NCBI RefSeq assembly: GCF_900230185.1
Contig: NZ_OCSR01000001.1
Location: 372,001-436,000, forward strand
Direction: 5' to 3'
Length of the DNA: 64,000 bases
Source: Burkholderia sp. OK233
GTDB taxonomy: Bacteria; Pseudomonadota; Gammaproteobacteria; Burkholderiales; Burkholderiaceae
Shown here: piece by piece, positions 8,845 to 17,953 of the stretch
How the letters are laid out: each line of letters starts with the position of its first letter
Numbering within the stretch: the stretch's first letter is position 1
Program-made: the position numbers and the translations under genes
The notes under the pieces: generated by a model
The model's input: only the letters and a program-made list of their open reading frames with translations
Databases searched by the model: none
Told to the model about the DNA's origin: nothing

Positions 8845-9690
8845 GGTCTGTTGACAATCATCGCCGAGGGGGCTGTTAACTTGTGAGGAAAGCTGTTTAC
8901 ATCCTGTCTTTTGCGGAAGAACAGGATGCCAAGACTGATGCTCAGTGATGACCAATACGAACGGATCGCCCCCTTGCTGCCGGGCAAGTCCACCGACCCG
9001 GGTCGGACCGCAGCAGACAATCGACTGTTTGTCGAGGCCGTGCTATGGATCGCGCGCACTGGCAGCCCATGGCGCGATTTGCCGCCTGATTTTGGAACGT
9101 GGAATAGCGTGTACCAACGCTTTGCCAGATGGTCGCGGGCGCAAATATGGCATACGGTACTCGCCGAGCTTGCGGGCGACGCGGACCTTGAGGAAGTCTT
9201 CATTGACAGTACGATTGTGCGTGCCCACCAGCATGCCGCCGGTGCGGCGAAAAAAAAGGCGAACAGGCGATCGGGCGCTCGCGCGGCGGATTGAGCACCA
9301 AGATTCACGCTCTGGTCGACGGCCTGGGCATGCTCGCTCGCTTTCATCTGACGGGCGGACAGGCTGGAGATAGCCCCGAGGCTCTGCCTTTGCTGGGCGA
9401 ACTGAGACCCGCCAGTCTGGCTGCCGACAAAGCTTACGATACAAACGCGATCCTGCAGCATCTGGAATCGGCGGACATTCAAGCTGTCATCCCCAGTCGC
9501 GCCAATCGTGTTGAGCAACGTCCTTTGGATGAACATCTGTATGCCTCTCGAAATCTGGTCGAACGGTTCTTTTGTCGCATCAAACAATTCCGGCGCGTTG
9601 CTACCCGCTACGACAAGCTCTCCGAACGATTCTCATCATTCGTTGCGCTCTCCGCCGCTTTCATCTGGACCTGCTGATTGTCAACAGACC
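8845..9690 (+). mobile_element. IS5-family element, copy 2
   Basis: This is a second 846-base copy in the same direction, flanked by CTAG at 8841-8844 (shared with copy 1) and 9691-9694. Its terminal repeats differ from copy 1 by one base at each end (GGTCTGTTGACAATCA), and the interior has a scattering of substitutions. It is therefore a separate insertion of a close relative, not a fresh duplication of copy 1. Confidence 0.92.
8926..9677 (+). CDS. IS5-family transposase, copy 2, programmed -1 frameshift
   Basis: The organisation matches the copy at 8076: frame one stops at 9294, frame two stops at 9677, and the same eight-A slip site lies between them. Substitutions are mostly conservative (for example EEVFIDSTIVRAHQHAAGAA against EEAFIDST in copy 1). 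No internal stop or deletion is seen in either frame. Confidence 0.87.
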
Positions 9691-9789
9691 CTAGACGCGT
9701 TCAAATCCATCAAAATCTCCCCCCTGCGTCACACTAGATGTCGTCTCTGAATTTTCTTAATTTGAAGAACTCAGAGGTGCAGGTTGAAT

Positions 9790-9855
9790 GCCAAACAGAC
9801 GTATTCTGTCGAATTCAGGGAGCAGGCGCTGGCGAAGGTTCTGCAACGAGGCTAA
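9790..9855 (+). pseudogene. transposase N-terminal relic (IS3/ISL-like)
   Basis: The frame AKQTYSVEFREQALAKVLQR-G resembles the N-terminal helix of IS3-type transposase OrfA proteins and then stops at TAA. Only about 21 residues remain. It marks another insertion event upstream of the small membrane gene at 9862. Confidence 0.45.
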
Positions 9856-9861
9856 CCCGCT

Positions 9862-10146
9862 ATGCTCCATCTGCTGCGAGAACCGCTTCACCGAACCTGG
9901 CTAGTGCTGACCGTCGCAACCAGCGTTGCGTTCTGGCTCCGTGCGGATGGCATGGTGGGATTCGCCGCTGGCGCAGGCACTCTGGCGATCGCCTATCTGA
10001 AGGGGCGACTCATCGTTCTCGATTGCATGGAACTCAGACACGCCCCACCGGTCTGGCGGGGAATTTTTGAGGGATGGCTTCTACTGATTTCTGTCGCTCT
10101 ATTGGGCGTTTACTGGATCGGAGCGAATGACTTACGCGGTCTGTGA
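9862..10146 (+). CDS. prokaryotic cytochrome c oxidase subunit IV-like membrane protein (94 aa)
   Basis: The protein has three hydrophobic segments and the family signature AIAYLKGRLIVLDCMELRHA in its second half, followed by PPVWRGIFEGWLLLISVALL. That pattern is typical of the small COX4_pro (NorF-like) subunits that accompany cytochrome c oxidase subunit III or NorE genes. No such partner is present: the DNA upstream is a transposase relic and IS elements. It is probably an orphan left by rearrangement. Confidence 0.65.
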   Translation: MLHLLREPLHRTWLVLTVATSVAFWLRADGMVGFAAGAGTLAIAYLKGRLIVLDCMELRHAPPVWRGIFEGWLLLISVALLGVYWIGANDLRGL

Positions 10147-10400
10147 CGCCGTCTCTAACGTTGAAACATTTGTGTGAGTCGAATCATGTGGGGCAAGTCC
10201 CAGAGTCGCGGGCTCTGCCCCAAGCATGCGCCTGATTGAATCACTAACCTGCGCTGGCACATCGCTGCCTGGATCGCGCAACGCCTCCAGTGATGTCCAG
10301 CTTGTCTAGCGAATGCGGCTTTGGGGACCGAGAAAAATCAAGGCGCGACACATGTCGCGGCTTAAGAAACATTTTCACGTCGCCGATATGGGCATCGGCC

Positions 10401-11168
10401 TCAAAAACGATATCCGACACCGACGAACACGATGATCGGATCAGCGGTGATGCGGGTCTTGTTCGATAACACTACCCTACCGCTCCGGCTGACAGCGTCA
10501 AACTCCGCATTCGTCTTTAGCGGAAGGTAACTGACCGATCCCGTCAGATACCACTTCTTGCTAAAATTGTATGATGCGCCAAGGGTAAGCACTGGGTTCC
10601 ATGATGGGCTTACCGACGTGTGAACGCTCCCTCCGGGGCCCGCAAACTGATTCAGGGCGCCCTCTAAGGTCGGGTGCAAATGAATATTGGAACCCCAAGT
10701 GTAATTTACACCTACTCCTACATATGGCCGTAGCTTGCTTTCAGCGTGCCCGAAATAATACTTCACCTCTACTATAGGTGACCACGCCCGTATGGTGGCC
10801 GTTGGCTGAAGATTGCCGAGAGGCAAACTCGGCCCACCAGGCCCTAAAGGAGCGAGTTGGCCCTGTCCGGCCAGCCGAAACGTTGGCGGAACGCCCAAAA
10901 CGCCTTGCACCGCGATATTGTCCGTGAAAAAGTATGTCAAAAGTAATACAGGGGTGGCGATGTTGTGCACCTCTGTATTGGTGCCCGGCGACGTGAACGT
11001 GCCGAACGCTGATTGACTCTGCAACTCGGTCGAATGGGAATTCGGAAAGTCAAGCCATGCGGCGCCCGCGGTAGCGACAAAGCTGCCTGCGCTTTGCGCA
11101 TGAACATAAGTTGGCGCGGACACAAGAACAGTAAGCGACGCCAATAGGTATTTGATAGGGTGTTTCAA
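10401..11168 (-). CDS. OmpW/AlkL-family outer membrane protein (255 aa)
   Basis: An N-terminal signal peptide (MKHPIKYLLASLTVLVSAP, cleavage near YVHA-QS) is followed by an eight-stranded beta-barrel typical of OmpW: VLLLTYFFTDNIAVQGVLGV, the strand WSPIVEVKYYFG, KLRPYVGVGVNYTW and a C-terminal aromatic VFVGVGYRF. AlkL, the alkane-uptake porin of Pseudomonas, belongs to this family. Its place directly behind the hydroxylase and CoA-ligase operons suggests it admits the hydrophobic growth substrate. That role is inference. Confidence 0.88.
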   Translation of the reverse strand: MKHPIKYLLASLTVLVSAPTYVHAQSAGSFVATAGAAWLDFPNSHSTELQSQSAFGTFTSPGTNTEVHNIATPVLLLTYFFTDNIAVQGVLGVPPTFRLAGQGQLAPLGPGGPSLPLGNLQPTATIRAWSPIVEVKYYFGHAESKLRPYVGVGVNYTWGSNIHLHPTLEGALNQFAGPGGSVHTSVSPSWNPVLTLGASYNFSKKWYLTGSVSYLPLKTNAEFDAVSRSGRVVLSNKTRITADPIIVFVGVGYRF

Positions 11169-11605
11169 AGCTGTCTCCTATATTGATTTCTCCGCGAAGC
11201 CTGGTACCCGTAGGCTCTGCACTGCTTCTGATCAGTGATTTTTTAAGGCACATCTTCCAATTCGAAAGGCATCCCAATTTCTCGATGACAGAGCTTGCAG
11301 ATTCCAAGAGCAGGCTTGCGGTACTGTTCTTCCGGCTCTTGACGGCTATGGCAGGAAGCTTCGCTTCCTTAACCATCAATCCAGAAAACGCGATACCCTT
11401 GTGCCATCTCCCTCCTAACTCTTTGGCCATTTTTTTTTGATCTTTAGAAAATCAACATCCTTCACAACATATGTAGTACGAATTATTCAAACCTAGTGTT
11501 AGCTCTTGTCGAAGCGACCTTCCAAATCAATCCTCACCAACTGCAACCGCTCAGCAGTTGATCCCCGACATGAACATGCTAAATATCAATGCCGACGCGG
11601 TCTGC
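11169..11605. other. intergenic region upstream of the OmpW gene
   Basis: No gene is recognised. The part nearest 11430-11500 is AT-rich (TATGTAGTACGAATTATT) and may hold the promoter for the minus-strand porin gene. Open frames here have no recognisable product. Confidence 0.4.
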
Positions 11606-12400
11606 TCAACGCCCCTGGAACGAGGGCTTGCGCCGCTCGAACATTGCTGCCACACCCTCCTGGGCATCCTGCGTGCCCGATATGCGCGCCAATGTAAGCG
11701 CCTCGTCTTCCAGTCGCGCTTCGAGTTGCGCATGGCCAGCCTGCCGAAAGAGTCGCTTGATTTCACCGTAGGCCAGGGTCGGGCCGGCTGCCAGCTCCGA
11801 CGCCAGGCCACGTGCCATGTCCCCCAGTTGTGCGTCCAGCACCACCCGGTCCACCAGACCTGCGGCCAAAGCCTCAGCGCTGCTGAGCACTTCTCCCAGC
11901 AGGACAAAGCGTCGCGCACGAGCAGCCCCCATGCGGAATGTCAACGTGACAGAGGAACCCGTGTCGCACGAAAAGCCGAGCCGGGAAAAGGCCGAACCGA
12001 AACGCGCGGACTCGGCCGCTACTACCACATCGCAGCCGGCAAGCATGCCGAGCGCGCCGCCCATCGCCCAGCCCTGCACTTCGGCGACGATGGGAACCGG
12101 TAGTTGCCATGCCCGCGACAGTCCCATGTGCAAATCGCTGGTCAGCCGTCGAACCAGAGCCGGGAGTTGATGGCGTGCGGGGTGGAAAGTTTTGAGGTCG
12201 CCCCCAAAACTGAAGTTTTCGCCTTCGGCACGCAGCAGCACGGCACGCAAGCCGGCCGTGTCCCACAGTTCGAGAAATACGTCCTTGAATTCGCGGGTGA
12301 ACTCTGCGTCGATCGGATTGCCGCGCGACGGCTGCGCCATAGTCACGATTGCAAGACCGTCATCGATCTCGAGGTGAAGCGACGAATAGTTCGTGGGCAT
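11606..12400 (-). CDS. enoyl-CoA hydratase/isomerase family protein, PaaG-like (264 aa)
   Basis: This crotonase-fold protein has the oxyanion-hole segments ENFSFGGDLKTF (about residue 62) and VQGWAMGGALGMLAGCD (about 107). The catalytic loop reads FGSAFSRLGFSCDTGSS, where most hydratases have FG-x-PE-x-x-LG and PGAGG. The Asp in CDTGSS corresponds to the PDSGG of PaaG-type isomerases, so double-bond isomerisation is as likely as hydration. It is the last gene of the operon started by the acyl-CoA dehydrogenase at 16661 and lies 24 bases after the CoA ligase. Confidence 0.85.
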   Translation of the reverse strand: MPTNYSSLHLEIDDGLAIVTMAQPSRGNPIDAEFTREFKDVFLELWDTAGLRAVLLRAEGENFSFGGDLKTFHPARHQLPALVRRLTSDLHMGLSRAWQLPVPIVAEVQGWAMGGALGMLAGCDVVVAAESARFGSAFSRLGFSCDTGSSVTLTFRMGAARARRFVLLGEVLSSAEALAAGLVDRVVLDAQLGDMARGLASELAAGPTLAYGEIKRLFRQAGHAQLEARLEDEALTLARISGTQDAQEGVAAMFERRKPSFQGR

Positions 12401-12424
12401 AGGGTTGTCTCTTCGTCCAATCTC

Positions 12425-14074
12425 TCAGGCTTGCTCACTGGCGAACGCGATCACGCGTTCGCGCAGTCTGAACTTCTGCACCTTTCCGCTGCCGGTTTTT
12501 GGCAACTCGGGGCAGATCACGATTCGCTCGGGCCAATACTGTTTGGCGGTCTTCGACGCCTGCATGTACTCCGCGAGGACTTCCATGTCGAAGGTGCGTC
12601 CCGGCTTGAGGACGATGAAGGCGCAAGCGCGCTCACCGAGGCGCTCATCCGGATAACCCACGATCGCGATCTCTGCGATGGCAGGATGCCGCAGCAGCAG
12701 CGATTCGATTTCGAAGACCGGTATGTTCTCTCCGCCGCGAATGATGATGTCCTTGCTCCGTCCGTTGATCCGGATGTAGCGTTCGTCATTCAACGTGTAA
12801 GCGCGATCTCCCGTGTCGAACCAGCCTTCGGCGTCGACGGCGTTGAGTTCAGGCCGCCTCAGGTAACCCACGAAGAGAGAACTACCGCGGAACAGCAACC
12901 GGCCTGTCGTACCCACGGGTACCGGTCTTCCGTCTTCATCAACCACCTTCACCTCGTTTCCGCGTACTGGCCGGCCGTCGGCCATAGCAGATAACTCGCG
13001 CGCCCGCTCAATCTGCGTCAGCGTTCCGGCCACCGTTTCCGTCATGCCCCAGATCGAACACACAGTCAGGTTCATACAGGTGGCAGCGCGCTCGACCATC
13101 ACTGCGGGCACCGGAGCGCCGCCGCATCCAAGCAGACGGAAACTGGGCGCGCCAGGGTCACCGGCTTCCACGGCATTCAGCAGATCAGCCAGAAATGGCG
13201 TGGCGGCGGAGCTGAAGCTGACCTTTTCGCTGCGCATCAGCTCGAGCGCGACGCTCGGATCCCACTCGTCCATCAGAACGATCGTTGCGCCGAGCATCAG
13301 CGGCATCATCGTCTGGTACGCATAGCCAAGCAGATGGCCGACAGGCGAAATGGCCAGCACCACGTCGTCCGGCGTCAGGTGCAGGTCTTCGATCGACGTG
13401 AACAGCGTCGAGAGCAAGGTGTTGGATGTGTGCATCACTCCCTTGGGCGCACCGGTAGTCCCCGAGCTGAACATCAGGAGTGTCACGTCATCTGGCTGCA
13501 AAGCATCCGCCGCGGAACCGGGAGAGGCGGAAGCCTTAACGTCCGAACCCAGAAGGACGCGATCGAAACCGTCTGCGCTATCTTCTCCCACCACCACGAG
13601 CCGTTTCAGCTTCGTCAATTGAGGCAACAGGCTGCGCGCCATAGATGCGTGATCATGGCCCCTGTAATGGGACGGAACGACCAGAATCGTGGCCTCGCAA
13701 AAGTCAAGCATGTAGACCAGTTCGCGCTCACGCAGAATGGGCATCAATGGATTCACAACGCCGCCGATGCGCGAGGTGGCCAGTGACGTCACCACGAACT
13801 GCCAGACATTGGGGAGTTGAATCGACACTACATCCCCCCGCCCGACGCCGAGCGCGCTCAACGAAGCGGCCGCCCTGGCGACGAGCTGGTCGAGTTCCCG
13901 GTAGCTGATACGCCACGGAGCCTCGTTACCCCGGGTAAGAGCGACGAGCGCTGTCTTGTCGGGCGAATGCTCGAGCACCCGGTCAAAACAGGCGTTAATG
14001 GTCGTGTCCCGCCACCATCCCTGAGCGCGCAGGGTGTCGGCGCGGGCCGGGTTCAGTGCGATTTCAAATGGCAT
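12425..14074 (-). CDS. acyl-CoA synthetase (AMP-forming), 549 aa
   Basis: This ANL-superfamily ligase would activate a carboxylic acid to its CoA thioester with ATP. The P-loop motif MFSSGTTGAPKG lies near residue 205 and the adenylate motif CSIWGMTET near 340. GWFDTGDRAY and INGRSKDIIIRGGENI follow near 420-440, and the C-terminal TGSGKVQKFRLRE carries the catalytic lysine. Length and motifs fit medium-chain or cyclohexanecarboxylate-type ligases (AliA-like). The gene context, with an acyl-CoA dehydrogenase and BadH/BadI relatives, supports an alicyclic acid substrate, which remains inference. Confidence 0.88.
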   Translation of the reverse strand: MPFEIALNPARADTLRAQGWWRDTTINACFDRVLEHSPDKTALVALTRGNEAPWRISYRELDQLVARAAASLSALGVGRGDVVSIQLPNVWQFVVTSLATSRIGGVVNPLMPILRERELVYMLDFCEATILVVPSHYRGHDHASMARSLLPQLTKLKRLVVVGEDSADGFDRVLLGSDVKASASPGSAADALQPDDVTLLMFSSGTTGAPKGVMHTSNTLLSTLFTSIEDLHLTPDDVVLAISPVGHLLGYAYQTMMPLMLGATIVLMDEWDPSVALELMRSEKVSFSSAATPFLADLLNAVEAGDPGAPSFRLLGCGGAPVPAVMVERAATCMNLTVCSIWGMTETVAGTLTQIERARELSAMADGRPVRGNEVKVVDEDGRPVPVGTTGRLLFRGSSLFVGYLRRPELNAVDAEGWFDTGDRAYTLNDERYIRINGRSKDIIIRGGENIPVFEIESLLLRHPAIAEIAIVGYPDERLGERACAFIVLKPGRTFDMEVLAEYMQASKTAKQYWPERIVICPELPKTGSGKVQKFRLRERVIAFASEQA

Positions 14075-14153
14075 GAGATCTCTCTGCGTTGTTCGGAAAA
14101 ATGCAATGCTTGCGCGCGGCTTCCCTGGTCACTCCGACGAACGGTTAGCGGCT

Positions 14154-14612
14154 TCATGGATGACACCAGAACATCGGCCGCCCGTGCATGGAGAGCACGA
14201 TCTCTCCGTCCTGATTCACCGCCTGCTGCAACAAACGTACGACACCACGGTCAGGCTTGCTGCGCGAACGGTCGGTCTCCAGCACTTCGACCCGCACGGA
14301 CAGGCGGTCTCCCGGTCGGACAGGCTTGAGCCATCGCAGCTCATCCACGCCGGGCGAACCCATTGCCGCGCTGGGTGAAAGGAAGTGTGCGCACATCAGG
14401 CGCGTCATGACTGCGCCAGTCATCCAGCCGCTGGCGATGAGCCCGCCGTAGGGCGAATGCACCGCCGCAACCGGATCAACATGGAAAGGCTGTGGATCGT
14501 AGCGGCGCGCGAATTCGACGATCTCTTCTTCCGAGACCAGATGGTCACCGAACGCGGCCGTTTCGCCGACGGCGAAGTCGTCAAACCATCGCTCTTTCCA
14601 GGGTATCGACAT
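14154..14612 (-). CDS. MaoC-like hotdog hydratase (152 aa)
   Basis: This is a single hotdog domain with the hydratase-2 type active-site run VEFARRYDPQPFHVDPVAA, where the Asp and His are the expected catalytic pair, followed by GGLIASGWMTGAVMTRLM. The start at 14612 (MSIPWKERWFDDF) is chosen because the family begins there and GAGGAC precedes it; longer in-frame versions add unconserved sequence. It is likely to hydrate an enoyl-CoA intermediate. Only seven bases separate it from the SDR upstream. Confidence 0.83.
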   Translation of the reverse strand: MSIPWKERWFDDFAVGETAAFGDHLVSEEEIVEFARRYDPQPFHVDPVAAVHSPYGGLIASGWMTGAVMTRLMCAHFLSPSAAMGSPGVDELRWLKPVRPGDRLSVRVEVLETDRSRSKPDRGVVRLLQQAVNQDGEIVLSMHGRPMFWCHP

Positions 14613-14619
14613 CGCGTCC

Positions 14620-15474
14620 TCAGCTTCGTGTGGGCACGGCTCGATGAAAGCCGTCAAAGGCCGGGACATGCGCTTCGCTGGCCAACGTTCCGGTCTGACG
14701 AGCGTTAGGACTGCCACCGTCGACCCGAATGCACGTGCCCGTGATATACGACGAGGCTGGCGAAAGGAGGTAGACGATCACCGACGACACTTCTGCTTCG
14801 TTTCCGAAGCGCTGCATCGGAACCCCTTTGGCCACCTTGCGTATCTCTTCGAACGCCTCTGGCGTGTAGGTATCGAAACCGCTCGAAGCGATGCCGCCCG
14901 GCGCCACGGTATTGACCCGTACGCCTGATCCGGCCCACTCGGACGCAGCCGACTGGCTGAGCGTGAGCATGCCGCCACGCGCTGCGCCGGAATGCGCAAA
15001 GTTGGGCCACCCGTTCCAGATGTCCGCGATGATATTGACGATGGAACCGCCGTGCGTCTCCATCCAGCGCGTGTAAACCTCGCGCATGAAGATGAAGCCC
15101 CCAGTCAGGTTGTTGCGCACAACTGCCTCGAAACCTTTCGTCGAGATGGTCTTGAGTTCGGCGCGGTATTGTCCACCGGCATTGTTGACGAGGCCGTCGA
15201 TGCGGCCATGCTGCGCCAGCACCGCATCGATCGTGGCCTGCACCTCCGGCTCTTCGCGAATGTCACAGACGTGCGTGCTAACTTTGCCGCCATCCTCCTC
15301 GATCTCGGCCTTCACCGCCTCGAGTTTCCCGGCCTTACGGCCCACGATTGCGACAACAGCGCCGATCGCCGCCAGTTCATGCGCCGTACAACGGCCTATG
15401 CCGCTACCACCGCCCGTAACGATGACAGTTTGCCCTTCGAACAGGCCGGGGCGGAACGCGGACCGATAACTCAC
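14620..15474 (-). CDS. SDR family oxidoreductase, trans-2-enoyl-CoA-reductase-like (284 aa)
   Basis: The Rossmann motif GGGSGIGR and NNAGGQY are clear. The segment NIIADIWNGWPNFAHSGAAR followed by GGML and VRVNTVAPGGIASSGFDTY resembles peroxisomal trans-2-enoyl-CoA reductase (PECR) and dienoyl-CoA reductases. The canonical Y-x3-K is absent: its lysine position reads Arg in GAARGG. A role in double-bond reduction during CoA-ester breakdown is plausible. The GTG start at 15474 is preceded by AAGGAGATTGTCC, better placed than any upstream codon. Confidence 0.8.
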   Translation of the reverse strand: MSYRSAFRPGLFEGQTVIVTGGGSGIGRCTAHELAAIGAVVAIVGRKAGKLEAVKAEIEEDGGKVSTHVCDIREEPEVQATIDAVLAQHGRIDGLVNNAGGQYRAELKTISTKGFEAVVRNNLTGGFIFMREVYTRWMETHGGSIVNIIADIWNGWPNFAHSGAARGGMLTLSQSAASEWAGSGVRVNTVAPGGIASSGFDTYTPEAFEEIRKVAKGVPMQRFGNEAEVSSVIVYLLSPASSYITGTCIRVDGGSPNARQTGTLASEAHVPAFDGFHRAVPTRS

Positions 15475-15509
15475 GGACAATCTCCTTGTCGTTTTCGAAA
15501 ATGGCAGTG

Positions 15510-16661
15510 TCAAACGTACTGCACAGCGGCGCGGCCGATGCGTTCGCGGGCAATGATCTGCTTCATGACCCCCGCGGTCCCGTCGCCGATCTCGAGCCCC
15601 ATCACGTCGCGCATGCGCTGCTGATGCGGCAAGTCCTTCGACCAGCCGTAGTGGCCGAACGTCAGCAGGCACTGGTGGATGACATCGAAGGCCGTTTTTG
15701 GTCCCATCCACTTGACCATTGCGGCCTCAGCCGTGTGCGGCAGCCCGGCATCACGCAACGACAGCGCGTGGTAGGACAGTTGACGGATGGCCGCGATGGA
15801 GGAATCCCCCTCCGCTAACGGAAAGCTCACGCCCTGGAATTGCCCGATCGGCCGGCCAAACGCCTGACGCTCTCTGGCGTAGAGCCACGCCTCGTCGAGC
15901 GAAGCCTGGGCCGCTCCTACGCACTGCAAGGCGATCAGTGCGCGGCTGTAGTCGAATCCCTGCATGACCTGCGTGAAGCCTCCGCCCTCATCGCCCACCC
16001 GATGGTTGAACGGCACGCGCACGTCGTCGAAAAATACCGATCCTCGTCCGGTAACACGGCTTCCCACATCGTCGAAACGGGTGACCTGTACACCGCGCGA
16101 TTCGGCCGGGATGAACAGCGCCGAGACGCCTCGCGCCCCGTCCTCCGGCCGGCCAGTACGCGCAAAAACGAGGAAAGCGTCGGCGCAATCAGCGAAGGTG
16201 ATGGACGTCTTCTCGCCGTTGACGACATAGTGGTCTTCGTCGACCCGGGCACGCAGTTGCAGATTGGCTGCATCGGACCCGCCGCGGGGCTCGGTCACGC
16301 AGATACCGATAATGGCCTCGCCGCGCGTCATGCGTGGCACCCACTCGTCGATCACGCTTTGCTTCGCATTACGCATGATGATGGCCCCGAGCAACGAAAT
16401 GGCGACTGCCACCCCGCTGATGTTGAAATCTCCGTAGGCCAGCTCTTCGGCGATCAACCCGGTTGTCACCCCGTCCACACCCAGGCCGCCGAGTTGTTCG
16501 GGAATATCCGTTCCCAGCAGCCCTAGCGAGCCCATTTCACGTATGAGCGCCCTGTCGAGCACACCCAACTTTTCGCGCTTCTGGTAATCAGGCAGCAACC
16601 GTTCGCGTGAGAATCTTCGGGCGGTCTCCTGCAGCGCTTTCTGATCATCCGTGAGGATCAT
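15510..16661 (-). CDS. acyl-CoA dehydrogenase, AliB-like (383 aa)
   Basis: This is a complete acyl-CoA dehydrogenase fold with the FAD/substrate loop CVTEPRGGSDAANL near residue 125 and RQAFGRPIGQFQGVSFPLAE near 265. The catalytic loop near 365 reads LEIGDGTAGVMKQIIARERI, so an Asp stands where many family members have the Glu of YEGT. Family and context suggest a dehydrogenase for an alicyclic carboxyl-CoA, such as cyclohexanecarboxyl-CoA. It is the first gene of its operon: AGGAGAC precedes the ATG, and an operator-like palindrome lies 45 bases upstream. Confidence 0.87.
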   Translation of the reverse strand: MILTDDQKALQETARRFSRERLLPDYQKREKLGVLDRALIREMGSLGLLGTDIPEQLGGLGVDGVTTGLIAEELAYGDFNISGVAVAISLLGAIIMRNAKQSVIDEWVPRMTRGEAIIGICVTEPRGGSDAANLQLRARVDEDHYVVNGEKTSITFADCADAFLVFARTGRPEDGARGVSALFIPAESRGVQVTRFDDVGSRVTGRGSVFFDDVRVPFNHRVGDEGGGFTQVMQGFDYSRALIALQCVGAAQASLDEAWLYARERQAFGRPIGQFQGVSFPLAEGDSSIAAIRQLSYHALSLRDAGLPHTAEAAMVKWMGPKTAFDVIHQCLLTFGHYGWSKDLPHQQRMRDVMGLEIGDGTAGVMKQIIARERIGRAAVQYV

Positions 16662-16705
16662 CTGTTTGGTCTCCTGGGGCGAACCACGTTGGCATCAGTT
16701 CATAT

Positions 16706-16723
16706 ATAGTACTCTACTGTATT
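16706..16723. promoter_or_regulatory. palindromic operator, site C
   Basis: The core AGTACTCTACTGTATT (16708-16723) matches the shared consensus AGTACACTAGTGTACT at most positions. It lies 45 bases before the start codon of the acyl-CoA dehydrogenase at 16661, the same distance as sites B and E from their genes. Confidence 0.6.
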
Positions 16724-16840
16724 ATGCGCTATTGCACATATTAGTGTTTGCACTGCTTTGCAAGATATTTTCATCGTCGCCTCGCGGGTCGCGGTATTAC
16801 TTTGACGCACGCGTGCTGGTCGACAAACGCGGCGCAACGC

Positions 16841-17905
16841 TCAGCTCTCAGGGACCTCGTCACGACCGTCGGTGAACTTGTCGTAGTGAATGGCATCGAT
16901 CGACACCCCGTGTCGCGCCAGCGTTGCGATGCCTGCGTCGATCATGGGCGGCGGTCCGCATAGATAGCCTTCCGCACCGTCAGCCATCGCCGTAGTGATG
17001 AAATCGCTGACCATACCTCGGGCGCCCTTCCAGGGGCTATCCGGAGAATCGTGAGACAGCACCGGGACAAATTCGAAAGGATCGGGCCAGTTTCCGGCAA
17101 GCTCCCGGATGGCATCGAGCATGTACAGATCGGCTTGCGTTCGGGCGCCGAAGAGCAACGTGCAAGGGCGACGGATGCGGTTCCTGCGCGCATCCTCCAG
17201 GATGCTCAACAACGGCGCTAGCCCACTGCCGCCTGCGACACATACCATTGGCGCGTTGCCCCCACGCAAATAGAAACTGCCGTGAGGCGCTTCGATCGCG
17301 AGCGGCTGGCCCGCGAGAGCGCCACTGAACAAAGCGTCCGTGAAGGCCCCTCCCGGCACCTTCCGGATAAAAAACGCGAGCTCTGTGCGGCCGCCCCGCT
17401 GCGGCGCGTCGGCAAACGAGTAGTGCCGGCTGCGGGGCAATCCGGGCGCAAGAACGCCGGCGTACTGCCCGGCCACATAGTTCACAGGACGGTCCGTACG
17501 CATCGTGACTTTCAGAATGTCGTGTGCCAGCGGCTCGGTAGCGACAATGCTGGCCGCGAAAGACTCCGCGAGCGGCAGATCGGCACTCGGCGGGGCAATC
17601 TCCACGACGGTGAGCTCATCGCGCGGAAAGGCCTGGCAAGCGAGGATGTAGCCCGCATCAAGTTCCTGTTTGGACAGGGTGTAGCCAAAGGGGGTAGCTT
17701 CGCGCACGCGCCCCTGCCGCAAGCGTGTCTTGCACGAAGCGCAGGTGCCCACCGTGCAGTTGTGAGGATAATGAACGCCATTGGCCAGGGCCGCTTCCAG
17801 CAGAGTCTGACCCGAGGCAACGTCAATGGTCACCTCCTGCGGGAGGATCCGGATCTGCCGCTTTGTAGGGGACCGCACCAGCAAGGAGTTGAGGAAATTT
17901 CGCAT
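16841..17905 (-). CDS. XylA-like electron-transfer reductase of a membrane hydroxylase (354 aa)
   Basis: The domains run in the XylA order: an N-terminal plant-type ferredoxin (Cys50, Cys55, Cys58, Cys90), an FAD domain with RHYSF at 160-164, and an NAD domain with CVAGGSGLAP near 222-231 and EGYLCGPPPMIDA near 320. Long stretches such as PVLSHDSPDSPWKGARGMV correspond to xylene monooxygenase reductase. It would feed electrons to the XylM-like hydroxylase two genes upstream. An isomerase-like gene lies between them, which is unusual. Confidence 0.92.
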   Translation of the reverse strand: MRNFLNSLLVRSPTKRQIRILPQEVTIDVASGQTLLEAALANGVHYPHNCTVGTCASCKTRLRQGRVREATPFGYTLSKQELDAGYILACQAFPRDELTVVEIAPPSADLPLAESFAASIVATEPLAHDILKVTMRTDRPVNYVAGQYAGVLAPGLPRSRHYSFADAPQRGGRTELAFFIRKVPGGAFTDALFSGALAGQPLAIEAPHGSFYLRGGNAPMVCVAGGSGLAPLLSILEDARRNRIRRPCTLLFGARTQADLYMLDAIRELAGNWPDPFEFVPVLSHDSPDSPWKGARGMVSDFITTAMADGAEGYLCGPPPMIDAGIATLARHGVSIDAIHYDKFTDGRDEVPES

Positions 17906-17953
17906 GGAATGTGGAGAGTTCGGAAAGCAGAAAACGACGCCGCAGACGAAGGC

